Notes under the pieces: generated by a model | What the model was told of the DNA's origin: nothing | Database searches by the model: none | Seen by the model: the letters and a program-made list of their open reading frames with translations, nothing else | Shown: positions 36,101 to 44,993 of the stretch, in pieces | Layout: every line of letters starts with the position of its first letter | How positions within the stretch are numbered: position 1 is the stretch's first letter | Position numbers and translations under genes: made by a program | Assembly (NCBI RefSeq): GCF_031450805.1 | Contig: NZ_JARTVY010000003.1 | Location: forward strand, 1 to 64,000 | Direction of reading: 5' to 3' | Length of the DNA: 64,000 nucleotides | Origin: Caballeronia sp031450805 | Lineage (GTDB): Bacteria; Pseudomonadota; Gammaproteobacteria; Burkholderiales; Burkholderiaceae

Positions 36101-36537
36101 GCAAAAACACCATGCTCGATGCGCCCAAGCGTATCCATCACGCTATCGGCACCAATGTCCGTATCGAGGAGACTGAGCGGAGTAACGTCGCCTAGTGCCG
36201 CTGCCGGCGCCTTGAGCCACCCGATCGCCAGATCGAGGTCTTCGAATACTTCCGCCGCGCGCGCCACGACACGCGCGAGTCGTAGTAACTTGGCCGACTC
36301 CTCGCGGCTGAAAACGCCTTCGCGCTTGCGCCGCGCCAAGGTCCGTTCGGGAATATCCAGCGCCTGCGCCAGCTCTGACTGCGAAATCGCAATGGATTTG
36401 AGCATTGAGTCGAGCGCCTGTGAGGAGATGCCGTGACGGACGATATCCACCCACTCGAGGCCCGACCGAGGTGCGCGGCGCAAGACCGAGCGTCCGCCCA
36501 ACAACGAATCCGCCGACACTTTGTCGATGACGGTCAT
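36097..36537 (-). CDS. Xre/ParS/MbcA-type antitoxin
   Basis: I place the start at ATG 36537, which has AGGAGG six bases upstream, not at 36552. The product has a helix-turn-helix (ISQSELAQALDIPERTLARR) and the C-terminal toxin-binding domain (ARAAEVFEDLDLAIGWLKAP, then PLSLLDTDIGADSVMDTL). It is partner of the RES toxin and most likely an autorepressor through the palindromes just upstream. Confidence 0.93.
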   Translation of the reverse strand: MTVIDKVSADSLLGGRSVLRRAPRSGLEWVDIVRHGISSQALDSMLKSIAISQSELAQALDIPERTLARRKREGVFSREESAKLLRLARVVARAAEVFEDLDLAIGWLKAPAAALGDVTPLSLLDTDIGADSVMDTLGRIEHGVFA

Positions 36538-36547
36538 AACGCCTCCT

Positions 36548-36580
36548 GCCATTTGGCATTTATATTACACCAAATTGGCA
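36548..36580. promoter_or_regulatory. Palindromes upstream of the xre-res operon
   Basis: TGCCA-TT-TGGCA (36548-36559) followed by a second palindrome CCAA-A-TTGG (36570-36578), separated by an A+T-rich stretch that contains TATATTA. The first also pairs as ATTTGG / CCAAAT across the stretch. They overlap the expected promoter 10-40 bases before the antitoxin start, as for an autorepressor. Confidence 0.55.
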
Positions 36581-37128
36581 GCGTCCGGCGGTGACGCGCT
36601 TTGCCCGGGCAGAACGAGTTGGCCGAAGTCGCGTGCGATTCGTAGGTTTGGCGCTTGCGTGGCAGACCTCGCTGAACCACAACCAGAGGCGACAGCCAAA
36701 GCACAGGAGGCCAATGGCAGCGGTGACCGGCGGAAATCCGCTGGCTGTGCAGGGCATCGTTACGGTCTCGGGCTGATTGAGTCAAAGGGGTTGCGCGGCG
36801 CTCGCCGCGCGCCTCGACACAGTCCGCAAGCTCCCTGATTAGAATATCCCCACGCACCCGGACGGCCTACGCACCACGCAGTTGAGTCATCAACCGATCG
36901 TGACCGGCTGCGTCAACTTCGAGCGCGGAAGTTCGTCTGCGGTAGCCGAACTCCGAAAAGATGCGTTTTCTGCTCATCAACCCTCGCCAGCATATCCCGC
37001 CCATATGAGCCGCAGCCGCAAACGCCGCGCGTTTCGCGGGCCGTCGTCTCACCGACTATCTGTTGCGAGGGGAAAATTTAAGACATCCCCTTCTTTTCTA
37101 ACTTGCTCAACCATCTTTCGGAAGATCA
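36581..37128. other. Intergenic region, no supported gene
   Basis: About 550 bases; a 36-residue frame on the minus strand near 36867-36980 with a modest ribosome site is the only candidate, and it has no recognised family. Confidence 0.4.
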
Positions 37129-37480
37129 CTAGCAACCCAATTCGACGGCATCCCAAGTGTACATTCGGTGCGAATGATCAAGACACTTATGCCGATTAGG
37201 TCGGACGTTGTTAAGGCCAATGGTCGGTTGGTCATCTGCCGCCTTCAGCGCGAGCGATAAGTCCTTGACGAGCGACCTGAAGCCGAGCGCCGTGCCGTCG
37301 CCCCGATCAGCCGCGTGAGCGCGCGCCGTGCTGGTCTCGAGCGCGGTTGCGCGGCCCGACACACCGGCGCAATTTTCCAGGTGATGCGGTCGAGATACGC
37401 CCCACCCGGCGACCAGTAATTCTCGTTGCGATCGGGCACGATGCGGTCGCCGCGCAGCCACTCAGTGAACTTTTCGCAGT
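37129..37480 (-). pseudogene. Decayed peptide ABC transporter binding protein (SBP_bac_5)
   Basis: One minus-strand frame reads KFTEWLRGDRIVPDRN then ENYWSPGGAYLDRITWKIAP, which aligns with the mid-region of peptide-binding proteins such as that at 44994-46646 (EWVRGSHVTLQRNPDYW, PYLDQIVFKMIP). The next piece (ATALETSTARA) continues in another frame, then similarity ends. It is a fragment with at least one frameshift. Confidence 0.6.
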
Positions 37481-37576
37481 TTCGTCGATGCGGAGGCCGC
37501 CGACTCCGCAAAGCGAAGTTCGGTGCTCGTACGGTACGAACTCCGCGAAAGCCGCCTTGAGGCGCCGCATATCTCG

Positions 37577-38110
37577 TTAGTCGCGCGGGCGGTCGCGGCT
37601 AGCTCGGGCACGAACGGCCATGGGCGTAGATAGCGGCAGTATTCTGAACTGGCCCTCTTCCATTTCCGCCCATTCTTGTGTGAACGGGAGGTAGAGCCTA
37701 ATGATCCACGGACTGTCCTCGCCCGCTTGGCGACGCGCTCCGTACGGGTGCAACAATTCACCGTCGGTCCGTATTCGATCGAACCGAAGTAGGCGCCGTC
37801 TTGGATAGCGTTCGCCGCTCACCTTCTCGCGCATCAGCCTCGGAAGGATTTCGCTGGGATAGCCAGGGTGTCCGTCGGCGAGATCATTGACAGTCGCGCG
37901 GATTTGAGCATCGTGGTTGGGATATGCATCCTCTAAGTCCGTTTCGTCAAGTACGACTTCCTCTACCATATATGGCGGTCCTTGGTACCAGAAGGGGTCA
38001 TCCTCAACCAGCCGAATAGCAGTCACCGTGCGCATGCCAATGTCGGTGCAGCGCCACATGAACGGGCCGCAAGCGAAATCAAGGCCGATGCGAAAGTCCG
38101 AGATGTTCAT
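37577..38110 (-). CDS. Conserved protein of unknown function (177 aa)
   Basis: MNISDFRIGLDFACGPFMWR opens a soluble, acidic protein with MRTVTAIRLVEDDPFWYQGP and YMVEEVVLDETDLEDAY. The pattern recurs in uncharacterised proteins I have met in proteobacteria, but no function is known to me. It has many Trp and Tyr residues and no signal. It precedes the decayed binding-protein fragment by a few bases. Confidence 0.65.
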   Translation of the reverse strand: MNISDFRIGLDFACGPFMWRCTDIGMRTVTAIRLVEDDPFWYQGPPYMVEEVVLDETDLEDAYPNHDAQIRATVNDLADGHPGYPSEILPRLMREKVSGERYPRRRLLRFDRIRTDGELLHPYGARRQAGEDSPWIIRLYLPFTQEWAEMEEGQFRILPLSTPMAVRARASRDRPRD

Positions 38111-38936
38111 TTTTCAGTCAATAACGGTTGTTCATTGAAACTCCCCCGAGCTCCGAACGAGCGATACTCGCAGCCGTCGGAGCGGCATCACTTCGAAAAG
38201 ACACGATCAACGTAATCTTGGCTCAAAGATCTACCGGAACAATATTGCGGCTGAGGGTTTGACTTGCACAGAAGCCCACCGTTGCCGCACCGCTGACAGC
38301 GCTATCAAGATTGCGCGTCGAAGGCCTGTGAGAAACTGCGCGAGTGCCACACGGCTCGACGTCGGGACGTAGACCGTGCGGCTGCAACCGGTGACCGGGG
38401 AGGGCTGCCGATCCACCTGGTCAATGCCGGTCACGGGCGGCACCGCGAGCGTCGCAGCGGCTGCGCGCGACGCGCATACCGCCGGCTGCGCAGCCGCCAT
38501 GCACGGCGGCAATCGGACGGATAGCCACGGTGGAACGTCCGTCCGAGATTCGATTTCAGGAATCAATGGATCAATGGTACGAATGAAGATCGAACGTTGG
38601 AGATTAGTGGCATTTTCAACGAGCGACCAACGGCTTGTCCGTCTACCCTAACGTGGATGCTGTAAAACAGCCTTCCTAAATTGCGCTCGAAGGAACAAAT
38701 CCGGCACTGGTGTAAGCACCTCAGCGTGAATTGCAACTCCACGCAGGATGCGACCCCGTGACGTGACGCCGCGCGATGGAACGCACGGCGCGCATCATCA
38801 CTCTGGGACCTCGCGGCCGGGCTGACTGCGCCCCCCTAAAGTTTTCGGCATTCAAGGATAGCAGTACCTGGTCGCGGTTAAGGCAACATCGATCGAAAAG
38901 ATGTTCATCATTTGTCGCAGTGCCTAGGCGGTGGCG
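38111..38936. other. Intergenic region, no supported gene
   Basis: About 825 bases. Short frames on both strands (for example 38231-38566 and 38376-38651) overlap and lack ribosome sites or family motifs. Nothing else was seen. Confidence 0.45.
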
Positions 38937-39191
38937 TTAGGTTGGTCCCCTCACCGCCCGCGTAGCGCGACGAATGCGTCTGACTGCGGCAGCAGGCGTG
39001 TCTGACACTAAAGACGAGTCGTGATGCCACCACGCGATGACCGCTGCGGCATCACGCTCGGTCCTCGCACGAGCAACCCGCTCAATCTCCGCCGTCACCG
39101 CTTCGCACCCACTCGCTGATTCGCCGTCGTGCGACCTTAGGTCGATCGCTTCGCGATAGATGGTCTTGGCTTGCTCAATCGATATTTGCAT
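38937..39191 (-). CDS. Small conserved protein of unknown function (84 aa)
   Basis: MQISIEQAKTIYREAIDLRS begins a helical protein with ERDAAAVIAWWHHDSSLVSD. GAGGGGTGA lies nine bases before the ATG. It resembles small unknown proteins common in Burkholderia; no function known. Confidence 0.6.
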   Translation of the reverse strand: MQISIEQAKTIYREAIDLRSHDGESASGCEAVTAEIERVARARTERDAAAVIAWWHHDSSLVSDTPAAAVRRIRRATRAVRGPT

Positions 39192-39634
39192 CGTCTGTCA
39201 CCCCTCATGGACGCGTTAGTATGCGCAAGAGGCACGGATCATGTCGGACATCGATCACCATTCGAATCGTGACATTGACGACATCCGCATGTGCGGGGTT
39301 GAGAATACAGTTGCAGGCGAAAGGCATCACCGCACTAGGGACTATCGGCAACGCCGTTGATCCGCCCCCTAACGATTCGTTGCCGGCAGATTGCGCCCAT
39401 GACGCGCCTTCTCTCTAATCCTCCGGCAAAACACTCTCGCCTAGTTCGGCAAGCAGCACTTGATCGCTGACCGCCACGCGCAGCAGACGATACGTGTCCG
39501 GCAGTCTCGCCGAACTCGGCGACATGGACGGGCTACCAGTACTTGAAGCCGCGCTTCAAGTGGCGGTCCCAAAGCACAAGACTGCGCGCATAGCAAATGC
39601 GCAGGCTGACACGCGCCACGAATGACGCCCCGCG
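39192..39634. other. Intergenic region at the left boundary of the sulfur island
   Basis: About 440 bases, no supported gene, no clear terminator for the double-ATPase gene that ends at 39635. Confidence 0.45.
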
Positions 39635-41386
39635 TCAAAGCATCAGTTCTCGCGCAAGGGGCGCCGCTTCATCCCGTCTCTCTCCGTGCTTTTGCCACAA
39701 AGTCGGTGCGGATGCCTTCAGCAATCGCGTATAGGCGTGCCGCGGATGCGCAAGCACCCCCTCCACGTCGCCTTCCTCTACGACGCGCCCAGACTTGAAG
39801 ACGAGCACTCGATCGCACAGATGCGCAACGACATCGAGGTCATGCGAGATGAAGAGCAGCGCGGTCGCAAGCCGGGCTTGCAAGGACACCAGCAGATCGA
39901 GCACCTGCGCCTGCACATACACATCGAGCGCGGAAACGGGCTCGTCGCAGACGATCAGCGCCGGCTCCGGCGCAAGCGCCCGCGCGATCGCCACGCGCTG
40001 CCGCTGCCCGCCGGAAAGCGACACCGGCCGCCGGTCCAGATACGCCGCGCTCAGCCCGACCTGCTCCAGTAATTCGACGCTGCGATCGAGCACCCCCGCC
40101 TTGGAAAGACCTCGCGAATGCAACCCTTCGGCAAGCAATTCGCGCACGGCATGCCGCGGATCGAATGAACTCAACGGATCCTGCGGGATATATTGAATGC
40201 GCGAGCGCAGCGCCCGACGCGCCGTCTCGCCGACACCGGCGCCGTTCCATTCACGCCCAAGAAAACGCACAGCCCCGTGATCCGGTTCGAGCAGCCCCAG
40301 CACGATATTCCCGCAGGTACTCTTGCCCGATCCAGATTCGCCGATGATGCCGAGCACTTCGCCCTGGCGCACTTGAAACGACACATCGTCGAGCGCGGTG
40401 AAGCGTTCGTCGCGCCCCCCGCCGCGCCGTCCAAAGGTCTTGCCGATGCCCCCGACATCGAGCACGACGCGATCCGACGGAGCAGCCCGAGGCGGCAGCG
40501 GATCGCGCACGATCGCCGGCATGGCTCCGCGCGTCGTGACCGCCATGCGCGCCGAACTCAGCCGATGCCCCCGCGACTCCAGCGATGGCTGCGCGGCCAT
40601 CAACTGCCGCGTGTAGTCGTGCGACGGATGCTGCAGCACGTCGGGCGTCGCGCCGCTGTCGACGACCTTGCCGCCGTGCATCACGAGCACGCGATCCGCG
40701 ATGCCCGCGACCACCGCGAGATCATGGCTGATGAGCAACACGCCGACGCCCTGGGCGAGACGCTCGCCAAGTACCGCGACCACTTGCGCCTGCACGGTCA
40801 CATCGAGCGCGGTGGTCGGTTCGTCCGCGATGACGAGCGCCGGGCCGGCCGCGATCGCCGACGCGATCAGCGCGCGCTGCCGCAGGCCGCCCGAGAGTTC
40901 GTGCGCGTATTGCCGGGCACGCATCGCCGGTTCGGGAATGCCGACGTCCGTCATCACGTCGTGCACCCGCGCGCGACGACCGGCGCGCGAGCGCAGCACG
41001 CGATGATGCGCGAGCACTTCTTCGATCTCCGCGCCGATCGTGCGCAGCGGATCGAGCGAGACGAGCGCGTCCTGCATCACCAGTCCGGCGAACGGACCAC
41101 GCAAGCCACGCCAGTCGCGCTCGGTGAACGCGAGCGCATCGCGTCCGGCGATCTCGAAGCGTTCCGCGCCGATCCGCGCCCCGCGCCCCGCGAGACCGAT
41201 CAGACTGCGCGCCGTGAGACTCTTGCCCGAGCCGGACTCGCCAACGAGCGCGACGCATTCGCCGGGACGGATCATCAGATCGACGCCTTGCACGAGCGGC
41301 GCGCCGCCGTTCTCATTCGCGAAACCGATGGACAGCCCGCAAATTTCGACCAGCGGCCGATCCATCCCCAATGCCTGCGTCTTCAT
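39635..41386 (-). CDS. Fused peptide/nickel-type ABC ATPase (DppD-DppF)
   Basis: Two complete ABC ATPases in one 583-residue chain. The first half has Walker A GESGSGKS, signature LSGGLRQRA and Walker B LVIADE. The second half has GESGSGKS, LSGGQRQR and LIVCDE. A linker with SSARMAVTTRGAMPAIV joins them. It energises the two permeases encoded just upstream. ATG 41386 overlaps the DppC-like gene by four bases. It is the last gene of the seven-gene minus operon. The substrate is inferred to be a sulfur-containing peptide or thiol from the neighbours. Confidence 0.95.
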   Translation of the reverse strand: MKTQALGMDRPLVEICGLSIGFANENGGAPLVQGVDLMIRPGECVALVGESGSGKSLTARSLIGLAGRGARIGAERFEIAGRDALAFTERDWRGLRGPFAGLVMQDALVSLDPLRTIGAEIEEVLAHHRVLRSRAGRRARVHDVMTDVGIPEPAMRARQYAHELSGGLRQRALIASAIAAGPALVIADEPTTALDVTVQAQVVAVLGERLAQGVGVLLISHDLAVVAGIADRVLVMHGGKVVDSGATPDVLQHPSHDYTRQLMAAQPSLESRGHRLSSARMAVTTRGAMPAIVRDPLPPRAAPSDRVVLDVGGIGKTFGRRGGGRDERFTALDDVSFQVRQGEVLGIIGESGSGKSTCGNIVLGLLEPDHGAVRFLGREWNGAGVGETARRALRSRIQYIPQDPLSSFDPRHAVRELLAEGLHSRGLSKAGVLDRSVELLEQVGLSAAYLDRRPVSLSGGQRQRVAIARALAPEPALIVCDEPVSALDVYVQAQVLDLLVSLQARLATALLFISHDLDVVAHLCDRVLVFKSGRVVEEGDVEGVLAHPRHAYTRLLKASAPTLWQKHGERRDEAAPLARELML

Positions 41387-42228
41387 GCGCGCACCTCGAA
41401 CTTGCGTTGCAGGAAGCGTCCGATGACCGCGAACGACAAGACGGTCAACGTGATCGCCATGCCCGGAAACACGCTCGGCCACCAGGCGACGCGCAACACG
41501 TCGCGTCCTTCGGCGAGCATCACGCCCCACTCGGGCGTCGGCGGTTGCGGACCCAGCCCGAGAAAGCTCAGTCCCGACACGGCGATGATCGCGCTGCCGA
41601 TATCGATCGTCGCGATGACCGGCACTGCGACGAGCACGTTCGGCAGCACATGGCGACAGAAGATCTGCGTACGTGACAGACCGAAGCTCACCGCGTGCGT
41701 GACATAATCCGCGCGGCGCACGACGAGCGCCTGCGAACGCAGCACACGCCCGAACTTCGGAATGCCCGCGATACCCACGGCAATGGCGATATTGACGATG
41801 CCTTGTCCGAAGAAGGTCACGACGAAGAGCGACAACAAAATTGGCGGAAACGCGGAGAGCACGTCGAACACGCGCGACCCGGCTTCATCGGCGAGACGGT
41901 TCGACAAGCCCGCAAAGAGGCCGACGACGAGCCCGATCGCGAGGCTCACAATCATGCTCGCGAGCCCGATCAGCAACGAATAGCGCCCGCCGTGGATCAC
42001 GCGCGAAAGCACGTCGCGCCCGATGCGATCGGTGCCGAACCAGTGCTGCGCGTCCGGCGGCTGCAGCGTCGCGGCGACGTCGCTCACGAGCGGATCGAAC
42101 GGCGTCACGATGCGTGGAAAAGCCATCGCGATGCCTAGCGCGACGAGAAACGCGACGGCGATCATCACGCCCGCGGGCAACGGCGCGCGCCCGCGCGAAG
42201 CGAATGCGGTACGTATAACGGTGCTCAT
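41383..42228 (-). CDS. Peptide-type ABC permease (DppC-like)
   Basis: 281 residues, N-terminal helix (GVMIAVAFLVALGIAMAF), then the family segment HWFGTDRIGRDVLSRVIHG, and the permease loop GLSRTQIFCRHVLPNVLVAV. It forms the channel with the product of 42225-43163, whose stop it overlaps by four bases. Confidence 0.94.
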   Translation of the reverse strand: MSTVIRTAFASRGRAPLPAGVMIAVAFLVALGIAMAFPRIVTPFDPLVSDVAATLQPPDAQHWFGTDRIGRDVLSRVIHGGRYSLLIGLASMIVSLAIGLVVGLFAGLSNRLADEAGSRVFDVLSAFPPILLSLFVVTFFGQGIVNIAIAVGIAGIPKFGRVLRSQALVVRRADYVTHAVSFGLSRTQIFCRHVLPNVLVAVPVIATIDIGSAIIAVSGLSFLGLGPQPPTPEWGVMLAEGRDVLRVAWWPSVFPGMAITLTVLSFAVIGRFLQRKFEVRA

Positions 42229-43163
42229 TGTCTGCGCAACCTCGGATCGATGAAGAGATAGGCGATGTCGAGCAACGTCGAAATGACGACATGCACGAAC
42301 GCCGCGAGCAGCACGACGGCCAGCACCACCGGCACGTCTTGCGATGTCACCGCGTTGAGCGTCACGCTGCCGATGCCCGGCCTGCCGAACATCTTTTCAG
42401 TGATGACCGCGCCGCCGAGCAGGCTGCCAATCAGCCAGCCGCCGAGCGTCACGACCGGCAGCAACGCATGGCGCAGCACATGACGCGCGCGCAGGACGAG
42501 TTCGGACACGCCGCGCGCGCGTATCGTCGTGACGAACGGTTTCGCCAGTGCCGCTTCGATCGATTCACGCATCACTTGCGAAAGAATCCCGGCGGTCGGC
42601 AACGCCAGCGTCACGGCGGGCAGGACGAGCGCGCGCCAGCCGTTCGCCCCCGATACGGGAAAGAGCCGCAACTGGAAGGAGAACGCGATCAGCAGCAACA
42701 TGCCGAGCCAGAACACCGGCGTCGACGTGAACGTGAGTTCGATCAGCGACGCGCATCGCGCGCCGAGCGCGCCCCACGCCCCGCGCGTGCCCTCCCCGCC
42801 CGCCGTCACCGTCGCGACCAGAATGGCGAGCACGAGCGCGAGCGCGCCGGCAGACAATGCGAGCTGCATCGTCGGCCAAAGCTGGCTGCGCAGCACGTCG
42901 AGCACCGGCTGCTGCATCACGAACGACGTGCCCAGGTCGCCATGCGCGAGCCGCAGCAGGAATTGCCCGTATTGCCACGGCAGACTGTGATCGAGGCCCC
43001 ATTGCGCGGCGATGGCCTCGCGCAAGCCGGGATACGCGAGATCGCCCGCGAGCACGTCTTCGATGCGTCCCGGCAGCGCGTGTATCGCGACGAAAGCCAC
43101 CGACGCCGCGAGCCACAGCACGAGCAATCCCGTCATCAGGCGCGTCGCGATCTGTCTGCGCAT
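42225..43163 (-). CDS. Peptide-type ABC permease (DppB-like)
   Basis: 312 residues from ATG 43163 (MRRQIATRLMTGLLVLWLAA). Typical pieces: QWGLDHSLPWQYGQFL, HGDLGTSFVMQQPV, and TTIRARGVSELVLRARHVLR before the last helices. One base separates it from the upstream binding-protein stop (TGAG ATG). Confidence 0.94.
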   Translation of the reverse strand: MRRQIATRLMTGLLVLWLAASVAFVAIHALPGRIEDVLAGDLAYPGLREAIAAQWGLDHSLPWQYGQFLLRLAHGDLGTSFVMQQPVLDVLRSQLWPTMQLALSAGALALVLAILVATVTAGGEGTRGAWGALGARCASLIELTFTSTPVFWLGMLLLIAFSFQLRLFPVSGANGWRALVLPAVTLALPTAGILSQVMRESIEAALAKPFVTTIRARGVSELVLRARHVLRHALLPVVTLGGWLIGSLLGGAVITEKMFGRPGIGSVTLNAVTSQDVPVVLAVVLLAAFVHVVISTLLDIAYLFIDPRLRRQ

Positions 43164-43164
43164 C

Positions 43165-44832
43165 TCACGCTCCCTGTTTGTCGATCCAGATGTCGTAAGC
43201 GCTCGCCGGGCCGTCGAGTTGCGGCTCGAACCCGATGCCATGCACGTTCGACTTCGACGCGAGGTGATACACCGGCGCGAACAGCGGCACGATGAACGCC
43301 TGATCGACGGCGCGCGCCTGAATCTCGCCGAGCAGCTTGCGCCGTTCATCGCCGATCGGCATCAGGCGCGCGCGGTCGATGTCGCCGGTGATCTTCTTGT
43401 CGGAGGCAGGAATGGCGCTATACAGGAAGCCCTTGTCGCCGAGCATGTCCCACAGTTCCATCGCGACATCGGACGGGTTGTCCGTGTTCGGATAGATGAA
43501 CCACACGCCGGTCGCCTTCTGATTGGCGAAGTCGCCCGCGGTCGTGATGCGCAGGTTCAGATCGAGCCCGATGTTCTGCCGCAAGGCAGACTGCACGGCA
43601 CGAATCAACACGTCGCGGCTATCACGGACATAAGGCTGGGGATACCCGACTTCGATCGTTAGTCGCTTTCCGTCCTTGGTGCGAAAGCCGCCCTTGTCGC
43701 GCGCGGTCCATCCGGCTTCGTCGAGCAGACGGTTCGCGTCGGCGATCTTGTTGCCCCACGAACCCGCGAGCTGTTTCGCGTAGTCCGGATTGTCCGGACC
43801 GATGTTCGACCACGCGCGCCGCACCGTGCCGAGATACACGCTCTTCACGATGGCGTCGAGATCGAAGCCGTCGCGCAGCGCGCGCCGCACGCGAACGTCG
43901 TTGGCGGGCGGCACCGTGTAGTTGATGTTCAGCGTGAACGATGTCGTCGCGGACGGACCGTGTACGTACTGGAAGCCATCGACCTTGTCGAACACGGCGA
44001 TGTCGGTCGGCTGGACGCCTTCGATCAGATCGACCTGCCCCGAACTCAGCGCGCCGGTTCGCACGGCCGCCTCCGGCAAGAACCGATACGTGACGCGATC
44101 GAGATAGGCCGGTCCGCGATGCGCGGCGTTGTCGGGCGCCCATCCATAATTAGGATTGCGCTCGAAGGTCGCCTGCTGTCCGCGCTGATACGACTCGAAC
44201 ACGAACGGCCCGGTCCCGACGATGCCCGGTCCTCCGCCGCACAGGTCCTTGTTCTCGGCGAGCGCCTTCGGCGAGATGAAGCCGAGCTTCACGCTCGAGA
44301 GCGATTCGAGCGTCGTGGAATCGGCCTGCTTCATCACGAGCTTCGCGACGTAAGGCGACACCACTTCGACGCGATCGAACGCGACGAGCAGCGACGCCGA
44401 CGCCGATGTCGTGCTGACGTTCTTCAGGATGTAGTCGAAGTTGGCCTTCACCGCGTCCGCATTGAACGGCGTGCCGTCGGTGAACTTCACGTCGTCGCGC
44501 AGCGTGAACGTGTAGCTCTTGCCGTCGTCGGCGATGCTCCACGACTTCGCGAGCCACGGCGCGTAGGTGCCGTCGGTGCGCTTCGAGACGAGCGAATCGA
44601 TGTAATTGCGGATGACCCAGAACGAGTTTTGTTGCGACGAGCGATGCGGATCGAAGCAAGCGGGCTCGGTCGTCACGCCCCAGGTGAGATCGCCGCCCGT
44701 CGCCGGTTGTTTCGCGGCCGCGTGCGTGGATGTTGCGGACTCCGATTTGCTGCAGGCGGTGATCGCCGCGCTCGAGGCGATCGCCATGACTAAGGCCAAA
44801 GCGCGTGCGAGCGCCGGTCGTTTTACGTTCAT
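43165..44832 (-). CDS. Peptide-type ABC binding lipoprotein (SBP_bac_5)
   Basis: 555 residues with a lipobox (SSAAITAC, Cys27), then TWGVTTEPACFDPHRSSQQN and the family core (YAPWLAKSWSIADDGKSYTF, DDVKFTDGTPFNADAVKANF). It captures substrate for the DppBC-DF importer encoded immediately downstream. Such proteins bind peptides, glutathione, nickel or opines; the sulfur context makes a sulfur-containing ligand likely, which is inference. Confidence 0.93.
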   Translation of the reverse strand: MNVKRPALARALALVMAIASSAAITACSKSESATSTHAAAKQPATGGDLTWGVTTEPACFDPHRSSQQNSFWVIRNYIDSLVSKRTDGTYAPWLAKSWSIADDGKSYTFTLRDDVKFTDGTPFNADAVKANFDYILKNVSTTSASASLLVAFDRVEVVSPYVAKLVMKQADSTTLESLSSVKLGFISPKALAENKDLCGGGPGIVGTGPFVFESYQRGQQATFERNPNYGWAPDNAAHRGPAYLDRVTYRFLPEAAVRTGALSSGQVDLIEGVQPTDIAVFDKVDGFQYVHGPSATTSFTLNINYTVPPANDVRVRRALRDGFDLDAIVKSVYLGTVRRAWSNIGPDNPDYAKQLAGSWGNKIADANRLLDEAGWTARDKGGFRTKDGKRLTIEVGYPQPYVRDSRDVLIRAVQSALRQNIGLDLNLRITTAGDFANQKATGVWFIYPNTDNPSDVAMELWDMLGDKGFLYSAIPASDKKITGDIDRARLMPIGDERRKLLGEIQARAVDQAFIVPLFAPVYHLASKSNVHGIGFEPQLDGPASAYDIWIDKQGA

Positions 44833-44993
44833 CGAATGGAATTCCCGAGCAGACAGAAGACGCGATGCGCGCGGCTTTCAGCCGTGTCCGGCGCAGCGTG
44901 CGGACAGGCGGGCGGCATCGCGAGAGAGCGACAAGCTTACGGTCGCCATGACATGCGAGGCAACGAAGCAAACTTCATAAACTTATTTGACGC

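Noticed and set aside
36867..36983. Small minus-strand frame MSRKRIFSEFGYRRR
   Set aside because: Only a modest ribosome site and no known relative; not enough to call a gene.
40193..41707. Long open frame opposite the ABC ATPase and permease genes
   Set aside because: Antisense shadow of GC-rich coding sequence; Arg/His/Ala-rich translation with no family motif, while the minus strand has complete ABC signatures.
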